This document shows positions 18,056 to 26,321 of a DNA stretch of 64,000 nt, piece after piece. The DNA comes from an uncultured Sulfuricurvum sp. (GTDB lineage Bacteria; Campylobacterota; Campylobacteria; Campylobacterales; Sulfurimonadaceae), in NCBI RefSeq assembly GCF_937936435.1, contig NZ_CALDDG010000037.1, positions 53,303 to 117,302 on the forward strand. The letters run 5' to 3'. Each line of letters opens with the position of its first letter. Position 1 is the stretch's first letter. The notes below the pieces were generated by a model, which saw only the letters and a program-made list of their open reading frames with translations, did no database searches and had not been told where the DNA came from. The position numbers and the translations under genes were made by a program.

Positions 18056-19020
18056 GAGATACCCGCTTCGACCAACGTATGGAGATGGAGTGCTCCCAGG
18101 ATCATCTTGTTTTTATCCGTCACGACCAGCATCTGGATCTTTTTGTTCTCAATCAACACCAACGCATCGCTGGCGAGCATCGAAGAGTCGTCGATCGTCA
18201 TCGGATTCTTCGTCGCATATCCGATACACGGCGCATCGAGTGAAAAGGTATCGTTCATCAGTGCACGGCGGATATCGCCGTCACTGAGCAATCCGGAGAG
18301 TTTCCCCGCGTCGTCGGTCAGCATCACCGTCCCTAAACGCCCTTCGCTGAGGGTCAAAATCGCCTCTTTCAACGACGTATTTTCATTTACGACCGGAAGG
18401 TTCTCCGTCCGCATCAAATCGCTGACTTTGACAAAAAGGCGCTTGCCCAATGCTCCGCCGGGATGAAACGAAGCGAAATCCTCTTTTTGAAAATTGCGCG
18501 CCTTCATCAGACATACGGCCAACGCGTCCCCCATCGCCAACGTCAATGTCGTCGAACTCGTCGGCGCGATATCGAGAGGACACGCCTCTTTCGTTACGCT
18601 GATGTCGATCACCTCATCACTGTAACGTCCGAGTGTAGAGGCAGGGTTGCGCGTCATCCCGATCAGAGGAATCTCAAAGCGTTTGATATGAGGCAAAATC
18701 GAGCTTAGTTCCGGGCTCTCTCCGCTGTAACTGATCGCCAGGACCGCATCCTCTTTACCGATCATCCCGAGATCTCCGTGCAACGCTTCGGTCGGGTGGA
18801 GGAAAAAGCTCGGTGTCCCGGTCGATGCGAACGTCGCGGCGATCTTGGCACCGATTAATCCTGATTTACCGACCCCGGTAATGATCAATTTTCCGCGGCA
18901 TGCGAGGATCATCTCTACCGAGCGTGCAATCTCTTCGCCCAGCTTTTCGCCTGCTTCATGCAGAGTCTGCGCTTCAATTTCAAGTGTGTTTTTGGCTATT
19001 GCGATATAATCGTTCTTCAT
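18052..19020 (-). CDS. kpsF: D-arabinose 5-phosphate isomerase, KpsF/GutQ family (SIS + two CBS)
   Basis: From the ATG at 19020 the protein has 322 residues. A SIS domain carries GVGKSGLIGAKIAATFASTG and HPTEALHGDLGMI (about 45-85), followed by SYSGESPEL and two CBS domains to the C-terminus. It converts ribulose 5-phosphate to arabinose 5-phosphate for Kdo in lipopolysaccharide. The open frame continues upstream to 19293, but that extension overlaps the divergent nnr gene, and family members start at MKNDYIAIAKNTLE-like sequence, so the shorter start is preferred. It heads the minus-strand run kpsF, pseudouridine synthase, yjbQ, rarA. Confidence 0.93.
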   Translation of the reverse strand: MKNDYIAIAKNTLEIEAQTLHEAGEKLGEEIARSVEMILACRGKLIITGVGKSGLIGAKIAATFASTGTPSFFLHPTEALHGDLGMIGKEDAVLAISYSGESPELSSILPHIKRFEIPLIGMTRNPASTLGRYSDEVIDISVTKEACPLDIAPTSSTTLTLAMGDALAVCLMKARNFQKEDFASFHPGGALGKRLFVKVSDLMRTENLPVVNENTSLKEAILTLSEGRLGTVMLTDDAGKLSGLLSDGDIRRALMNDTFSLDAPCIGYATKNPMTIDDSSMLASDALVLIENKKIQMLVVTDKNKMILGALHLHTLVEAGIS

Positions 19021-19062
19021 AAAAGTAATTATATCCGAATAACCCTTTAAAACAGGTGCAGA

Positions 19063-20454
19063 ATGCAAAACCTCTATACCGAAGTCACCACGCTCGACCG
19101 ACGCTGTGTCACCAACTATGCCCTTAGCGAAGAGCTCATGATGGAACATGCCGCAACAGCTCTGGAACATGCCGTCCGCTCTCATACGACGACGGGAGGT
19201 CGGGTTCTCATTGTCTGCGGAAGCGGCAACAACGGAGCCGACGGGCTGGCACTGGCCAGATTGCTCTATCCCGATTACGTTTTGAGCGTGCATCTCCCCT
19301 TCGGAGCGTCTTCCGCGTTATGCCAGCTTCAGCGCGAACGTCTCGAAAAACTCGGTGTCAAGTTTTCCGCGATTGACGAAGGTTACGATACGATCGTTGA
19401 TGCGATGTTCGGAAGCGGGTTGAACCGTCCTTTGGGACCGACTGCCATCGACGTGCTCGAACAGCTCAATGCCCTGAACGGATACAAAATCGCCTGTGAT
19501 ATCCCAAGCGGGCTCTACGCTTCGGGAACTTTGGAACAATATACCTTCAAAGCCGATCTGACCGTAACGATGGGTGCGCTCAAACGCTCTCTCTACAGCG
19601 ACGCAGCCAAAGAGGTGATCGGTACCGTCACCGTAGCCAATCTGGGAGTTGCCCGCTCGTCCTATGAGACTCCCTCATCATGGCAGCTCGCCGATGAGAG
19701 CGATTTATCGCTTCCGACACGTACCCGCACCTCGACGCACAAAGGAAGTTACGGCCATTTGGCAGTGATATGCGGCGAGAAGATCGGGGCCTCGGTTCTT
19801 GCCGGTTCAGCCGCATTACGGTTCGGAACCGGTCTCGTGAGCCTCATCAGCAACGAAAACGTTGCCATCCCCTATGAATTGATGCAAAGCCATTCCCTCC
19901 CCGCAACCGCTACGGCAATCGCTTTGGGGATGGGGCTGGGAGAAGAGTTTTGCGATGACGAACTCTCCCGGCTTCTGGACAACGCCCATCCGATGATTTT
20001 GGATGCCGATATTTTTTATCATCCGCTTTTCCTCTCCCTTCTAAAGCGCCAAAATATCGTATTGACACCCCATCCGAAAGAATTCGCCCATATTCTAAAA
20101 GTCTGCGGCATAGCCGACATCGATGTAGCGACCCTCCAAAATGACCGATTCAGCTATGCCGAGCGTTTCTGTGCGGCCTATCCTCATGCCGTTTTAGTGC
20201 TCAAAGGTTCCAATGTCATCGTTGCCCGACACGACACGTTCGTCATCAACCCGCACGGCACCGTTGCCTTGGCAAAAGGGGGAAGCGGGGATGTTTTGGG
20301 AGGACTGATCGGTGCTCTGCTTGCACAGGGATATGATCCGTTTGAAGCAGCTCTCAATGCATCGCTTGCCCATACGCTGGCTGCACGAAATGCTCTCATC
20401 AACAATTACGCCCTTACTCCACTGGATATTATAGAAAGAATAACTACTTTATGA
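19063..20454 (+). CDS. nnr: Bifunctional NAD(P)H-hydrate epimerase / ADP-dependent dehydratase
   Basis: The 463-residue fusion has an N-terminal YjeF epimerase domain (VCGSGNNGADGLALARLL about 49-66; DAMFGSGLNRP). The C-terminal YjeF_C (CARKD) dehydratase has LTPHPKEFA around 330 and AKGGSGDVLGGLIGALLAQG around 405-424. It repairs hydrated NADH/NADPH in the cytosol. The start at 19063 has a CAGGTG-like ribosome-binding site. It is first in a plus-strand operon: purN begins four bases before its stop. It is divergent from kpsF with a 42-base shared promoter gap. Confidence 0.94.
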   Translation: MQNLYTEVTTLDRRCVTNYALSEELMMEHAATALEHAVRSHTTTGGRVLIVCGSGNNGADGLALARLLYPDYVLSVHLPFGASSALCQLQRERLEKLGVKFSAIDEGYDTIVDAMFGSGLNRPLGPTAIDVLEQLNALNGYKIACDIPSGLYASGTLEQYTFKADLTVTMGALKRSLYSDAAKEVIGTVTVANLGVARSSYETPSSWQLADESDLSLPTRTRTSTHKGSYGHLAVICGEKIGASVLAGSAALRFGTGLVSLISNENVAIPYELMQSHSLPATATAIALGMGLGEEFCDDELSRLLDNAHPMILDADIFYHPLFLSLLKRQNIVLTPHPKEFAHILKVCGIADIDVATLQNDRFSYAERFCAAYPHAVLVLKGSNVIVARHDTFVINPHGTVALAKGGSGDVLGGLIGALLAQGYDPFEAALNASLAHTLAARNALINNYALTPLDIIERITTL

Positions 20455-21008
20455 AACGAATTATCGCCCTTTTTAGCGGCGAGGGGACCAACCTCGCCAA
20501 CCTGATTGAAAAAATCCACCATAAACATGCACTTATCACCTGTGCTATCACCAACAATCCTGAGGCCGGCGGTATCGCCAAAGCCAGAGCAGCCGGAATT
20601 CCGGTCGAAATATGCGATCACACCCAATTTGATACCCGTGAAGCCTATGATGCGGCATTGGTCGAGATGATCCGGGAATACGATCCCGATCTGGTCGTCT
20701 TATGCGGTTTTATGCGGATTTTGACGCCGGTCTTTACCTCCCAAATCCGCTCCATCAATCTCCATCCTTCCCTCCTTCCGGCCTACAAAGGGGCCAAAGC
20801 GATCGAGCGAAGCTTCGAGAGCGGTGACCAGACCTGCGGGGTCAGTGTTCACTGGGTCAGTGACGAACTCGACGGAGGAGAAATTATTGCCCAACGTTCG
20901 TTCAACCGATCCGAAGATGAAACACTGGAGAGCTTTACCGCCAAAATCCGGGCAATCGAACACGAGATTCTCCCCTTAAGCGTTATTGCTATTGTCAAAG
21001 AATCGTAG
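20451..21008 (+). CDS. purN: Phosphoribosylglycinamide formyltransferase
   Basis: The 185-residue protein carries the GAR transformylase fold: LFSGEGTNLANLI (phosphate loop, about 7-19), CGFMRIL, the catalytic INLHPSLLPAYKGAKAIERS (about 101-120), and SDELDGGEII with the catalytic Asp. It transfers formyl from 10-formyl-THF to GAR in purine synthesis. The length is typical. It overlaps nnr by four bases (ATGA), indicating translational coupling. Confidence 0.95.
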   Translation: MKRIIALFSGEGTNLANLIEKIHHKHALITCAITNNPEAGGIAKARAAGIPVEICDHTQFDTREAYDAALVEMIREYDPDLVVLCGFMRILTPVFTSQIRSINLHPSLLPAYKGAKAIERSFESGDQTCGVSVHWVSDELDGGEIIAQRSFNRSEDETLESFTAKIRAIEHEILPLSVIAIVKES

Positions 21009-21065
21009 AAACCCTAAGATTTCTTATGTTATAAACCCCCATTCATCTCCTAAGGAGCCTATTTT

Positions 21066-21842
21066 ATGCATACTTTACACATCGGAAAATATACTCTCGG
21101 CAGCCGGCTCATCGTCGGGAGCGGAAAATACGCCGACTTTGAAACGACCAAAGCCGCTACACTGGCATCGGGTTCCGAACTCATCACGGTAGCCGTTCGC
21201 CGTCTGAATATCACCAACCCCAACGAGCCGAATCTGCGCGATACCTTTGCCGGAACCAACGTGAAGTTTCTGCCGAACTCTGCGGGATGTACCACAGCGG
21301 AAGAGGCGATCACCCTGTTTCGTCTCACCCGTGAAGCAACCGGCATCGATCTGATCAAACTCGAAGTGATCGGGGATACCCAAAAAACACTCTATCCCGA
21401 CGTATTGGAGACCATCAAAGCGTGTGAAGTGTTAGCTAAAGACGGCTTTACGATCATGGCCTACACCTCAGATGATCCGATTATGGCACGCCGTCTCGAA
21501 GATGCGGGAGCCCATGCGATCATGCCGCTTGCCGCACCGATCGGTTCGGGTCTCGGAGTACAAAACAAATATAACATCGTGTTTGTCCGCGAAGCGGTCA
21601 AAGTACCGATTATCGTCGATGCGGGAATCGGATGTGCAAGTGATGCGGCATTAGCGATGGAGCTGGGAGCGGACGGCGTTTTGACGAACACCGCGATCGC
21701 ACAGGCTCAGAATCCGATGCTGATGGCAGAAGCGATGAAAAATGCCGTAATTGCGGGGAGACTCAGTTATTTGGCCGGACGGATACCGAAACGTCCGTAT
21801 GCTACCGCCAGCTCGCCGGTGGACGGGATGATCCAGTTTTAA
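21066..21842 (+). CDS. thiG: Thiazole synthase
   Basis: The 258-residue TIM barrel starts [22 protein letters not shown]. It has the Schiff-base Lys segment [11 protein letters not shown] (about 96-106), [14 protein letters not shown] and [31 protein letters not shown] near the C-terminus. It forms the thiazole phosphate of thiamine from DXP, dehydroglycine and ThiS-thiocarboxylate. ThiS, ThiF and ThiH are not next to it. AAGGAG lies upstream of the start. I see no TPP riboswitch in the 57-base gap after purN. Confidence 0.96.
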   Translation: MHTLHIGKYTLGSRLIVGSGKYADFETTKAATLASGSELITVAVRRLNITNPNEPNLRDTFAGTNVKFLPNSAGCTTAEEAITLFRLTREATGIDLIKLEVIGDTQKTLYPDVLETIKACEVLAKDGFTIMAYTSDDPIMARRLEDAGAHAIMPLAAPIGSGLGVQNKYNIVFVREAVKVPIIVDAGIGCASDAALAMELGADGVLTNTAIAQAQNPMLMAEAMKNAVIAGRLSYLAGRIPKRPYATASSPVDGMIQF

Positions 21843-21869
21843 TCCCTTATGAGCCTTTTCGGCTTGAAC

Positions 21870-21885
21870 AGAAAAGTGCTTTTCT
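21870..21885. terminator. Possible bidirectional terminator between thiG and the NSS transporter
   Basis: AGAAAA (21870-21875), loop GTGC, TTTTCT (21880-21885) forms a short perfect hairpin at the meeting point of convergent genes, overlapping the transporter stop codon. The stem is AT-only, so it is weak. Confidence 0.3.
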
Positions 21886-23227
21886 ATATTTTGATAATTC
21901 CGGTTAAATTCAATAAGACAACCACCAGCGCAATCGGCGCGATATAACGAAGGCTGAAATACCAGATAGGGAAAAACCACCCCATCTGCGGCTTTAACGC
22001 CGATACTACCCGCTCCTTTTCGATCACGTATCCGACAAAAATTGCCATCGCCAATCCTGCAGTCGGCAATAATACCGAAGAGGTGATATAGTCCATCCAG
22101 TCAAAGAAGTTTTTCCCTCCCCACGTCAATGCCGGAGCGCTCCATTCGATCTGCGATAAAATCGCGACAATACCGAATAAATAAAAGAACAGCCCCATCA
22201 CAACAGCCGCTTTAATACGGCTAAAATCGTATTTGTCGATCAGATACTGCACCATCGGCTCTACCAACGAGACGGCAGACGTAAGGCCTGCAAACGCCAG
22301 AGCAAGAAAAAAGAGGACGGAAAAAACATTTCCGATGACTCCCATCTGAAAAAAGACGGCAGGCAAAGAGATAAAAACCAATCCCGGCCCTTTAGCCGGT
22401 TCGGCTCCATATTGAAACAAGAAAGTAAAAAGTACCAATCCGGCCACCAATGCGATGATCGTATCGCCGGCGATGACGAAAAGAGAACTATGCACCATAT
22501 TTCCCTCTTTGGGCAGAGAGGCCGAATAAATCATAATCGATCCATATCCCAGTGATAGAGTAAAAAAAGCATGCCCCACCGCTACGGCAAACGCTTCGGA
22601 AGTTAATTTGCTCCAATCGGGTGTAAACATATATGAAAATGCCTGAGAAAATCCGTCCATATTAAACGCATACACGAACATGACCCCCAAAATCAGCATC
22701 AGAGCAGGCATCAAAACCATATTAAATCTCTCAATCCCCCCTTTTATCCCTTTGGCGACAACTGCCGTAGTAATGAAAAAAGCGATCGTATGAAAAAAGA
22801 TTTGCGTCCCGAGCCCTTGTTTCAACATAGTATTAAAAGCCGTTTCAGCCTCCGATACCGAAGAAGGAAGCTGTATCATCGCCACCGTAATATAATTTAA
22901 AATCCATCCGATTACCACCGAATAATAGATCATGACCAAAGAGCTGGTAACGCCCATCCATCCCGCATGTTTCCACCACTGCTTATGTCTGGGTGCCAAT
23001 GTCTCAAAATTGGCGACACAATCTCTACGTCCGAGATAGCCGATCAGCATTTCCGCTATCATCACCGTAAATCCGACCAACATAACCGTCATCAAATAGA
23101 CCAGTACGAACGCACCGCCTCCGTATTCACCCGTAATATACGGAAACTTCCAGATGTTTCCCAAACCGACGGCAGAACCGACCGCCGCCATCATAAACCC
23201 GATTCTGCTAAACTGCGCTATTTTCAT
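21884..23227 (-). CDS. Sodium-dependent transporter, NSS (SNF) family
   Basis: This is a 447-residue, 11-12-helix membrane protein. It carries the family hallmark AVGLGNIWKFPYITGEYGGGAFVLVYL (about 18-44), which holds the sodium and substrate sites on broken helix 1. The region MNPVL-to-SNF conserved helices continues through SLGYGSIMIYSASLPKEGNMVHSSLF. It imports an amino acid or related solute with sodium. Many bacterial members (LeuT, TnaT, MhsT type) differ in substrate, and specificity cannot be read here. It is convergent with thiG and divergent from the tRNA cluster. Confidence 0.93.
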   Translation of the reverse strand: MKIAQFSRIGFMMAAVGSAVGLGNIWKFPYITGEYGGGAFVLVYLMTVMLVGFTVMIAEMLIGYLGRRDCVANFETLAPRHKQWWKHAGWMGVTSSLVMIYYSVVIGWILNYITVAMIQLPSSVSEAETAFNTMLKQGLGTQIFFHTIAFFITTAVVAKGIKGGIERFNMVLMPALMLILGVMFVYAFNMDGFSQAFSYMFTPDWSKLTSEAFAVAVGHAFFTLSLGYGSIMIYSASLPKEGNMVHSSLFVIAGDTIIALVAGLVLFTFLFQYGAEPAKGPGLVFISLPAVFFQMGVIGNVFSVLFFLALAFAGLTSAVSLVEPMVQYLIDKYDFSRIKAAVVMGLFFYLFGIVAILSQIEWSAPALTWGGKNFFDWMDYITSSVLLPTAGLAMAIFVGYVIEKERVVSALKPQMGWFFPIWYFSLRYIAPIALVVVLLNLTGIIKI

Positions 23228-23288
23228 CGTATTTTTCCCCCACTCACTTGGCCTTATTATAGCTAAAATGAAAAATCGCCAAATGGTA

Positions 23289-23317
23289 TTGACATTAGGA
23301 TATTTTTCAATTATAAT
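23289..23317 (+). promoter_or_regulatory. Consensus sigma70 promoter of the tRNA cluster
   Basis: TTGACA at 23289-23294 and TATAAT at 23312-23317 are separated by exactly 17 bases, a perfect match to the sigma70 consensus. The first tRNA starts 51 bases after the -10. It probably drives all five tRNAs. Confidence 0.85.
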
Positions 23318-23368
23318 TTCGCCTCACTAATTCAGCTCATTTATCGGGTTCGATTTAGGGAAATGTGT

Positions 23369-23446
23369 CGGGGCGTAGCTCAGTATGGTTAGAGTACTTG
23401 GTTTGGGACCAAGGGGCCGGAGGTTCGAGTCCTCTCGCCCCGACCA
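23369..23446 (+). tRNA. tRNA-Pro(TGG)
   Basis: The acceptor stem CGGGGCG pairs with CGCCCCG. The anticodon loop TTTGGGA presents TGG between CTTGG and CCAAG. The T-arm GGTTCGAGTCC is intact and CCA is encoded. Confidence 0.95.
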
Positions 23447-23500
23447 CGTGTTTTTTCTTTTTTTAGTATCATTTCAAGACAAATAGATTTTCATATCATG

Positions 23501-23577
23501 GTGGGTGTAGCTCAGTCGGTTAGAGCATCAGATTGTGGTTCTGAGGGTCGTGGGTTCGAGACCCATCACCCACCCCA
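23501..23577 (+). tRNA. tRNA-His(GTG)
   Basis: The acceptor GTGGGTG pairs with CACCCAC. The anticodon GTG sits in the ATTGTGG region. The base at 23500 is G and can serve as the His-specific G(-1), facing C73. CCA is encoded. Confidence 0.95.
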
Positions 23578-23624
23578 TGTTTCTATTTTGATACCTTTTG
23601 ATACGCGATGTTTTAGAAGGATGT

Positions 23625-23701
23625 GCGTTCGTAGCTCAACTGGATAGAGCAACGGACTTCGGATCCGTAGGTTATAGGTTCGAACCCTATCGGGCGCACC
23701 A
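23625..23701 (+). tRNA. tRNA-Arg(TCG)
   Basis: The acceptor GCGTTCG pairs with CGGGCGC (two G-T pairs). The anticodon stem ACGGA/TCCGT holds loop CTTCGGA with anticodon TCG. CCA is encoded. Confidence 0.94.
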
Positions 23702-23712
23702 TAATAACTCTC

Positions 23713-23789
<77 letters not shown>

Positions 23790-23805
23790 CCTTAGATTTT
23801 TTTAC

Positions 23806-23890
23806 GCGGATGTGGTGAAATTGGTAGACACGCCAGACTTAGGATCTGGTGCCTCACGGTGTGAAGGTTCAAGTCCTTTCATCCGCACCA
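23806..23890 (+). tRNA. tRNA-Leu(TAG), integration target of the island
   Basis: An 85-base class II tRNA: acceptor GCGGATG pairs with CATCCGC, the anticodon stem CCAGA/TCTGG holds loop CTTAGGA (anticodon TAG), there is a variable arm, and CCA is encoded. Its 3' part is repeated at 51848-51904, so this copy is the reconstituted tRNA at the left end of an integrated element. Confidence 0.96.
23834..23890 (+). repeat. attL (within tRNA-Leu)
   Basis: This is the left copy of the island's direct repeat. Twenty identical bases (23834-23853) are followed by TCAC, where attR has GCAA, and then 33 identical bases through CCA (23858-23890). Strand exchange must lie in one of the identical blocks, most likely the anticodon-stem block. 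Confidence 0.88.
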
Positions 23891-23920
23891 TGCCTTAAAT
23901 AGGCACTTTCAAAGCTTTTT
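23891..23920 (+). terminator. Hairpin directly after tRNA-Leu
   Basis: TGCCT/AGGCA (23891-23895, 23901-23905) followed by T-rich sequence probably ends the tRNA transcript. A related TGCCT/AGGCA hairpin with a different loop follows attR, 12 bases downstream of its CCA, so both ends carry a terminator of their own. Confidence 0.45.
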
Positions 23921-23950
23921 CTTCCTTTTTTAAGAATTCAAAAAAATATT

Positions 23951-23972
23951 TTTTTACTACATTTTTACTACA
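23951..23972 (+). repeat. Tandem TTTTTACTACA pair, left end (candidate integrase arm sites)
   Basis: Two copies of the 11-mer TTTTTACTACA lie head to tail at 23951-23961 and 23962-23972, 61 bases inside attL. The same pair occurs at 51700-51722 inside attR. A second similar pair of 18-mers lies at 24078-24095 and 51798-51815 (14 of 18 match). Such symmetric repeats fit integrase arm-type binding sites. Confidence 0.5.
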
Positions 23973-24151
23973 AGTGTCAATCTGAGTGCAAGCTTTTCAA
24001 TTCGTGATAATTTTATATTTTCAACAAACCTTCCCTTCCACCTCCATGCATGAAAAAATTCATCGTAATATGAAACGTTTTGATACGATTTGATAGCCTA
24101 TGATAATTTATTAACATAATCCAGCTTTTCTTCTATGATTCCTCCGTTGCG

Positions 24152-24244
24152 ATTATTCAACGGGGTACCAAGTGTTTTATCACTCCCAAGTGATGGAAGC
24201 CCCTCGGCTTCCCGTTGAGTAATTCAATTGGAGCACTTGGTACC
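24152..24244. other. Nested inverted-repeat (multi-hairpin) element, non-coding
   Basis: The outer arms ATTATTCAACGGG (24152-24164) and CCCGTTGAGTAAT (24211-24223) pair at 12 of 13 positions. They enclose two perfect hairpins: ATCACT/AGTGAT (24179-24184, 24189-24194) and GGAAGCC/GGCTTCC (24195-24201, 24206-24212). A competing perfect 11-bp pair, GGTACCAAGTG (24164-24174) with CACTTGGTACC (24234-24244), overlaps the outer stem, so two mutually exclusive folds are possible. No protein is encoded. This could be a structured RNA, a recombination or transfer site, or an operator cluster. The rest of the 23,973-24,392 stretch shows no gene. Confidence 0.55.
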
Positions 24245-24392
24245 TGTTCCTTACTCAAAATCCTCATTCTCATTGTTCCATATATGAATGGCGTATCATC
24301 AAGCGTCTGGTGAAGTATATATTTTGTTTGTGGCTATCATAGTCTCTGCCCATAATGCAGTACCCGAAATATAGAAAAAAGAGTAGAAATTG

Positions 24393-24629
24393 ATGCAGCT
24401 GCGGCTGGCTCTCACAGGGAAACCAAAAGGGGGATCGATCACACGCGAAAAGTGGCGCTGTGGTAGATACTATGCACTCTGCACCTTCTCATACCGACCT
24501 AAATCCAAGACTCTCACATAATGGACACGGAACAAACTGTACAGCACAACCGACAGTTGCTGGTATGCTCTTGCCGAGCGTGAAAAAGGCAAAGAGGCTA
24601 TTCGACAATCTATCCTAACGCCGGAATAA
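24393..24629 (+). pseudogene. Broken open frame, possibly an integrase N-terminal remnant
   Basis: An ATG at 24393 opens a frame stopped at 24519, and the same frame then continues to 24629. The readable parts include EKWRCGRYYALCTFSYRPKSKTLT and, after the stop, ALAEREKGKEAIRQ. The order W-R...Y-R-x-K-x-K-T-L-T...L-A-E-x-R is reminiscent of the DUF4102 N-terminal domain of P4-type integrases, which would suit a site next to attL. The match is weak and the reading is a guess from pattern. Confidence 0.2.
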
Positions 24630-24740
24630 TAACGTAAATCTAGTTAGTAGAATTTCATAAGCGGAGAAGTATGCCCAAAATTCTGGGAACTTTGAAGCCC
24701 CAAACTGCGTCATAACTGCACTTCCAACTCTGGAATTTGA

Positions 24741-26303
24741 CTAGTTCATTAAAGCAAATTTAGATTGATCAACATTCAAGGGTTGATGTTTTTCAAATTC
24801 TCCACGATAAAACTGTACAAATTTTTCCTCAAAATCGAAGTCAACAATATCATCGATAGATCTATGTTGATTCTTTTGGTATATTTCTTTGATGGTTGAG
24901 TTAAAGGTATATAGTAATTTTTCTTGAGTTCTGTCGCTATAGAAATAGACTAAATCGAGTAACATATCATAGAACGCATCTTTGTATTGTTTAAGACGAT
25001 ATTTTTTCATTAATTTCACAACTTTTGAGTTGTAATGGTCCATGATATATTGGAGTCTTGAGGAAGAATCTTTATTTAAGACGTTCAGCAATTCATCCAA
25101 AAGACTTTGCACCATTTGCATGTATTCTTCTGACCAGTTTTTTGTTTCTTCCAAATCTTTGATTTTTATATTCTTACCAATCAGCTTATCTGATGGCAAA
25201 CTCTTGAGAAAATGCAGCATTGCGTACTCTCGTGTCATGTAGATAAGATCACAGTTTGGATCCATCCGCTTCATCATCTCGTCTGCTAGTTCCCTCGCAG
25301 TATATTGGCGATCTAGTGAACGATTTGTATAAATAGAATCTATCAGATTAGCATGTTGAAATTTTACAATGCCTATTTGGGCTTGATTGAAAATTTCAAA
25401 TAACTCGAAAATAAAAGAGTTGAACTCCAATTTTCTTTCTTTGAAATCGGTTTTGATTTTTTTATACACTTCGAGATATTTTTCATAATGTTTAAAAGGA
25501 TCAAAATAGGCAAAATGAGGGATGTATTGATTACCTGGATAAGCGAAAAAACGCTTCAGTGTAAAAACTTCTCCAAAACAATTATTGAGCTGATTTGCTT
25601 GATAAAAATTGGTAATCAAATTGAGAAAATTATTGTCTTTTCTGCGGAATTTCACATGGTTGATTTCAACCAAGTAATGATCTTCAGCAAAAATATCGTG
25701 ATCAAATTTAAAAGGGTAAAATATACCTATTTCCTGCAAGTCTTTGTAACGATTTATGATTTGCCGCATATCTCCTGGCATTTCATTGCTAGAAAATACT
25801 CCATCAACTATTAATGAGCTTTTTATATGCTCAATATAATCATCTGGATTTCGATCTGATTTAGAAAAAATAAATTCATATGGATCATCAAATCGTTTTG
25901 ATTGTGTATTTTTTTTGCTTTTGGATTTTTTAAACTCAACTAGTAATTCAATAAGTGTTTTTCGTTGCTGTTCACAATTATTACCTTCGAAGATTTTCGA
26001 TGCTTCTTTAATTTTTACGTTGTTATAAACGTGCTCATGTAATTGAACATTGAAATTTTCAAAAGTATGTTTGGCATGAACAGTATGCTTTAAACTCCAC
26101 TTAATAACATTACCGATATTTTTAACGATATAGCAATCAGATGGCTTTAGATCACTAATATGAATTCTTCCGCTTAATAGCAATTCCACTAGCCTGTTTT
26201 GAAAAATTGCTAAATTATCGGTATTTGCTTGATAATAGCAATAATTTTGTTTTGTTTTCAACCAATCTAAGATAACTGACTGCAAAAAGACTTCCTTATC
26301 CAT
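24741..26303 (-). CDS. Unknown 520-aa protein at the 3' end of the defence operon
   Basis: From the ATG at 26303 the product has 520 residues; a TTG three codons upstream is also possible. It is soluble, rich in Lys, Asn, Phe and Tyr, largely helical by composition, and without a signal peptide, membrane segment or recognisable nucleotide-binding loop. Clusters such as NHVKFRRKDNNFLNL (about 230-245) and MDPNCDLIYMTREYAMLHFL (about 350-370) may be structural cores. The gene starts 18 bases after the CoiA-like gene on the same strand and ends the eight-gene minus-strand run that includes restriction-modification and a Lamassu-like pair. This suggests a defence-related or accessory role. I do not recognise a family. 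Confidence 0.75.
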   Translation of the reverse strand: MDKEVFLQSVILDWLKTKQNYCYYQANTDNLAIFQNRLVELLLSGRIHISDLKPSDCYIVKNIGNVIKWSLKHTVHAKHTFENFNVQLHEHVYNNVKIKEASKIFEGNNCEQQRKTLIELLVEFKKSKSKKNTQSKRFDDPYEFIFSKSDRNPDDYIEHIKSSLIVDGVFSSNEMPGDMRQIINRYKDLQEIGIFYPFKFDHDIFAEDHYLVEINHVKFRRKDNNFLNLITNFYQANQLNNCFGEVFTLKRFFAYPGNQYIPHFAYFDPFKHYEKYLEVYKKIKTDFKERKLEFNSFIFELFEIFNQAQIGIVKFQHANLIDSIYTNRSLDRQYTARELADEMMKRMDPNCDLIYMTREYAMLHFLKSLPSDKLIGKNIKIKDLEETKNWSEEYMQMVQSLLDELLNVLNKDSSSRLQYIMDHYNSKVVKLMKKYRLKQYKDAFYDMLLDLVYFYSDRTQEKLLYTFNSTIKEIYQKNQHRSIDDIVDFDFEEKFVQFYRGEFEKHQPLNVDQSKFALMN

Positions 26304-26321
26304 GAATATCAATTATAGCCA

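Noticed and set aside
18052..19293. Longer form of kpsF starting at 19293
   Set aside because: The extra 91 residues overlap the divergent nnr gene. Family members start near MKNDYIAIAKNTL, and the ATG at 19020 is consistent with that.
21009..21065. TPP riboswitch before thiG
   Set aside because: The 57-base gap is too short and shows only a ribosome-binding site.
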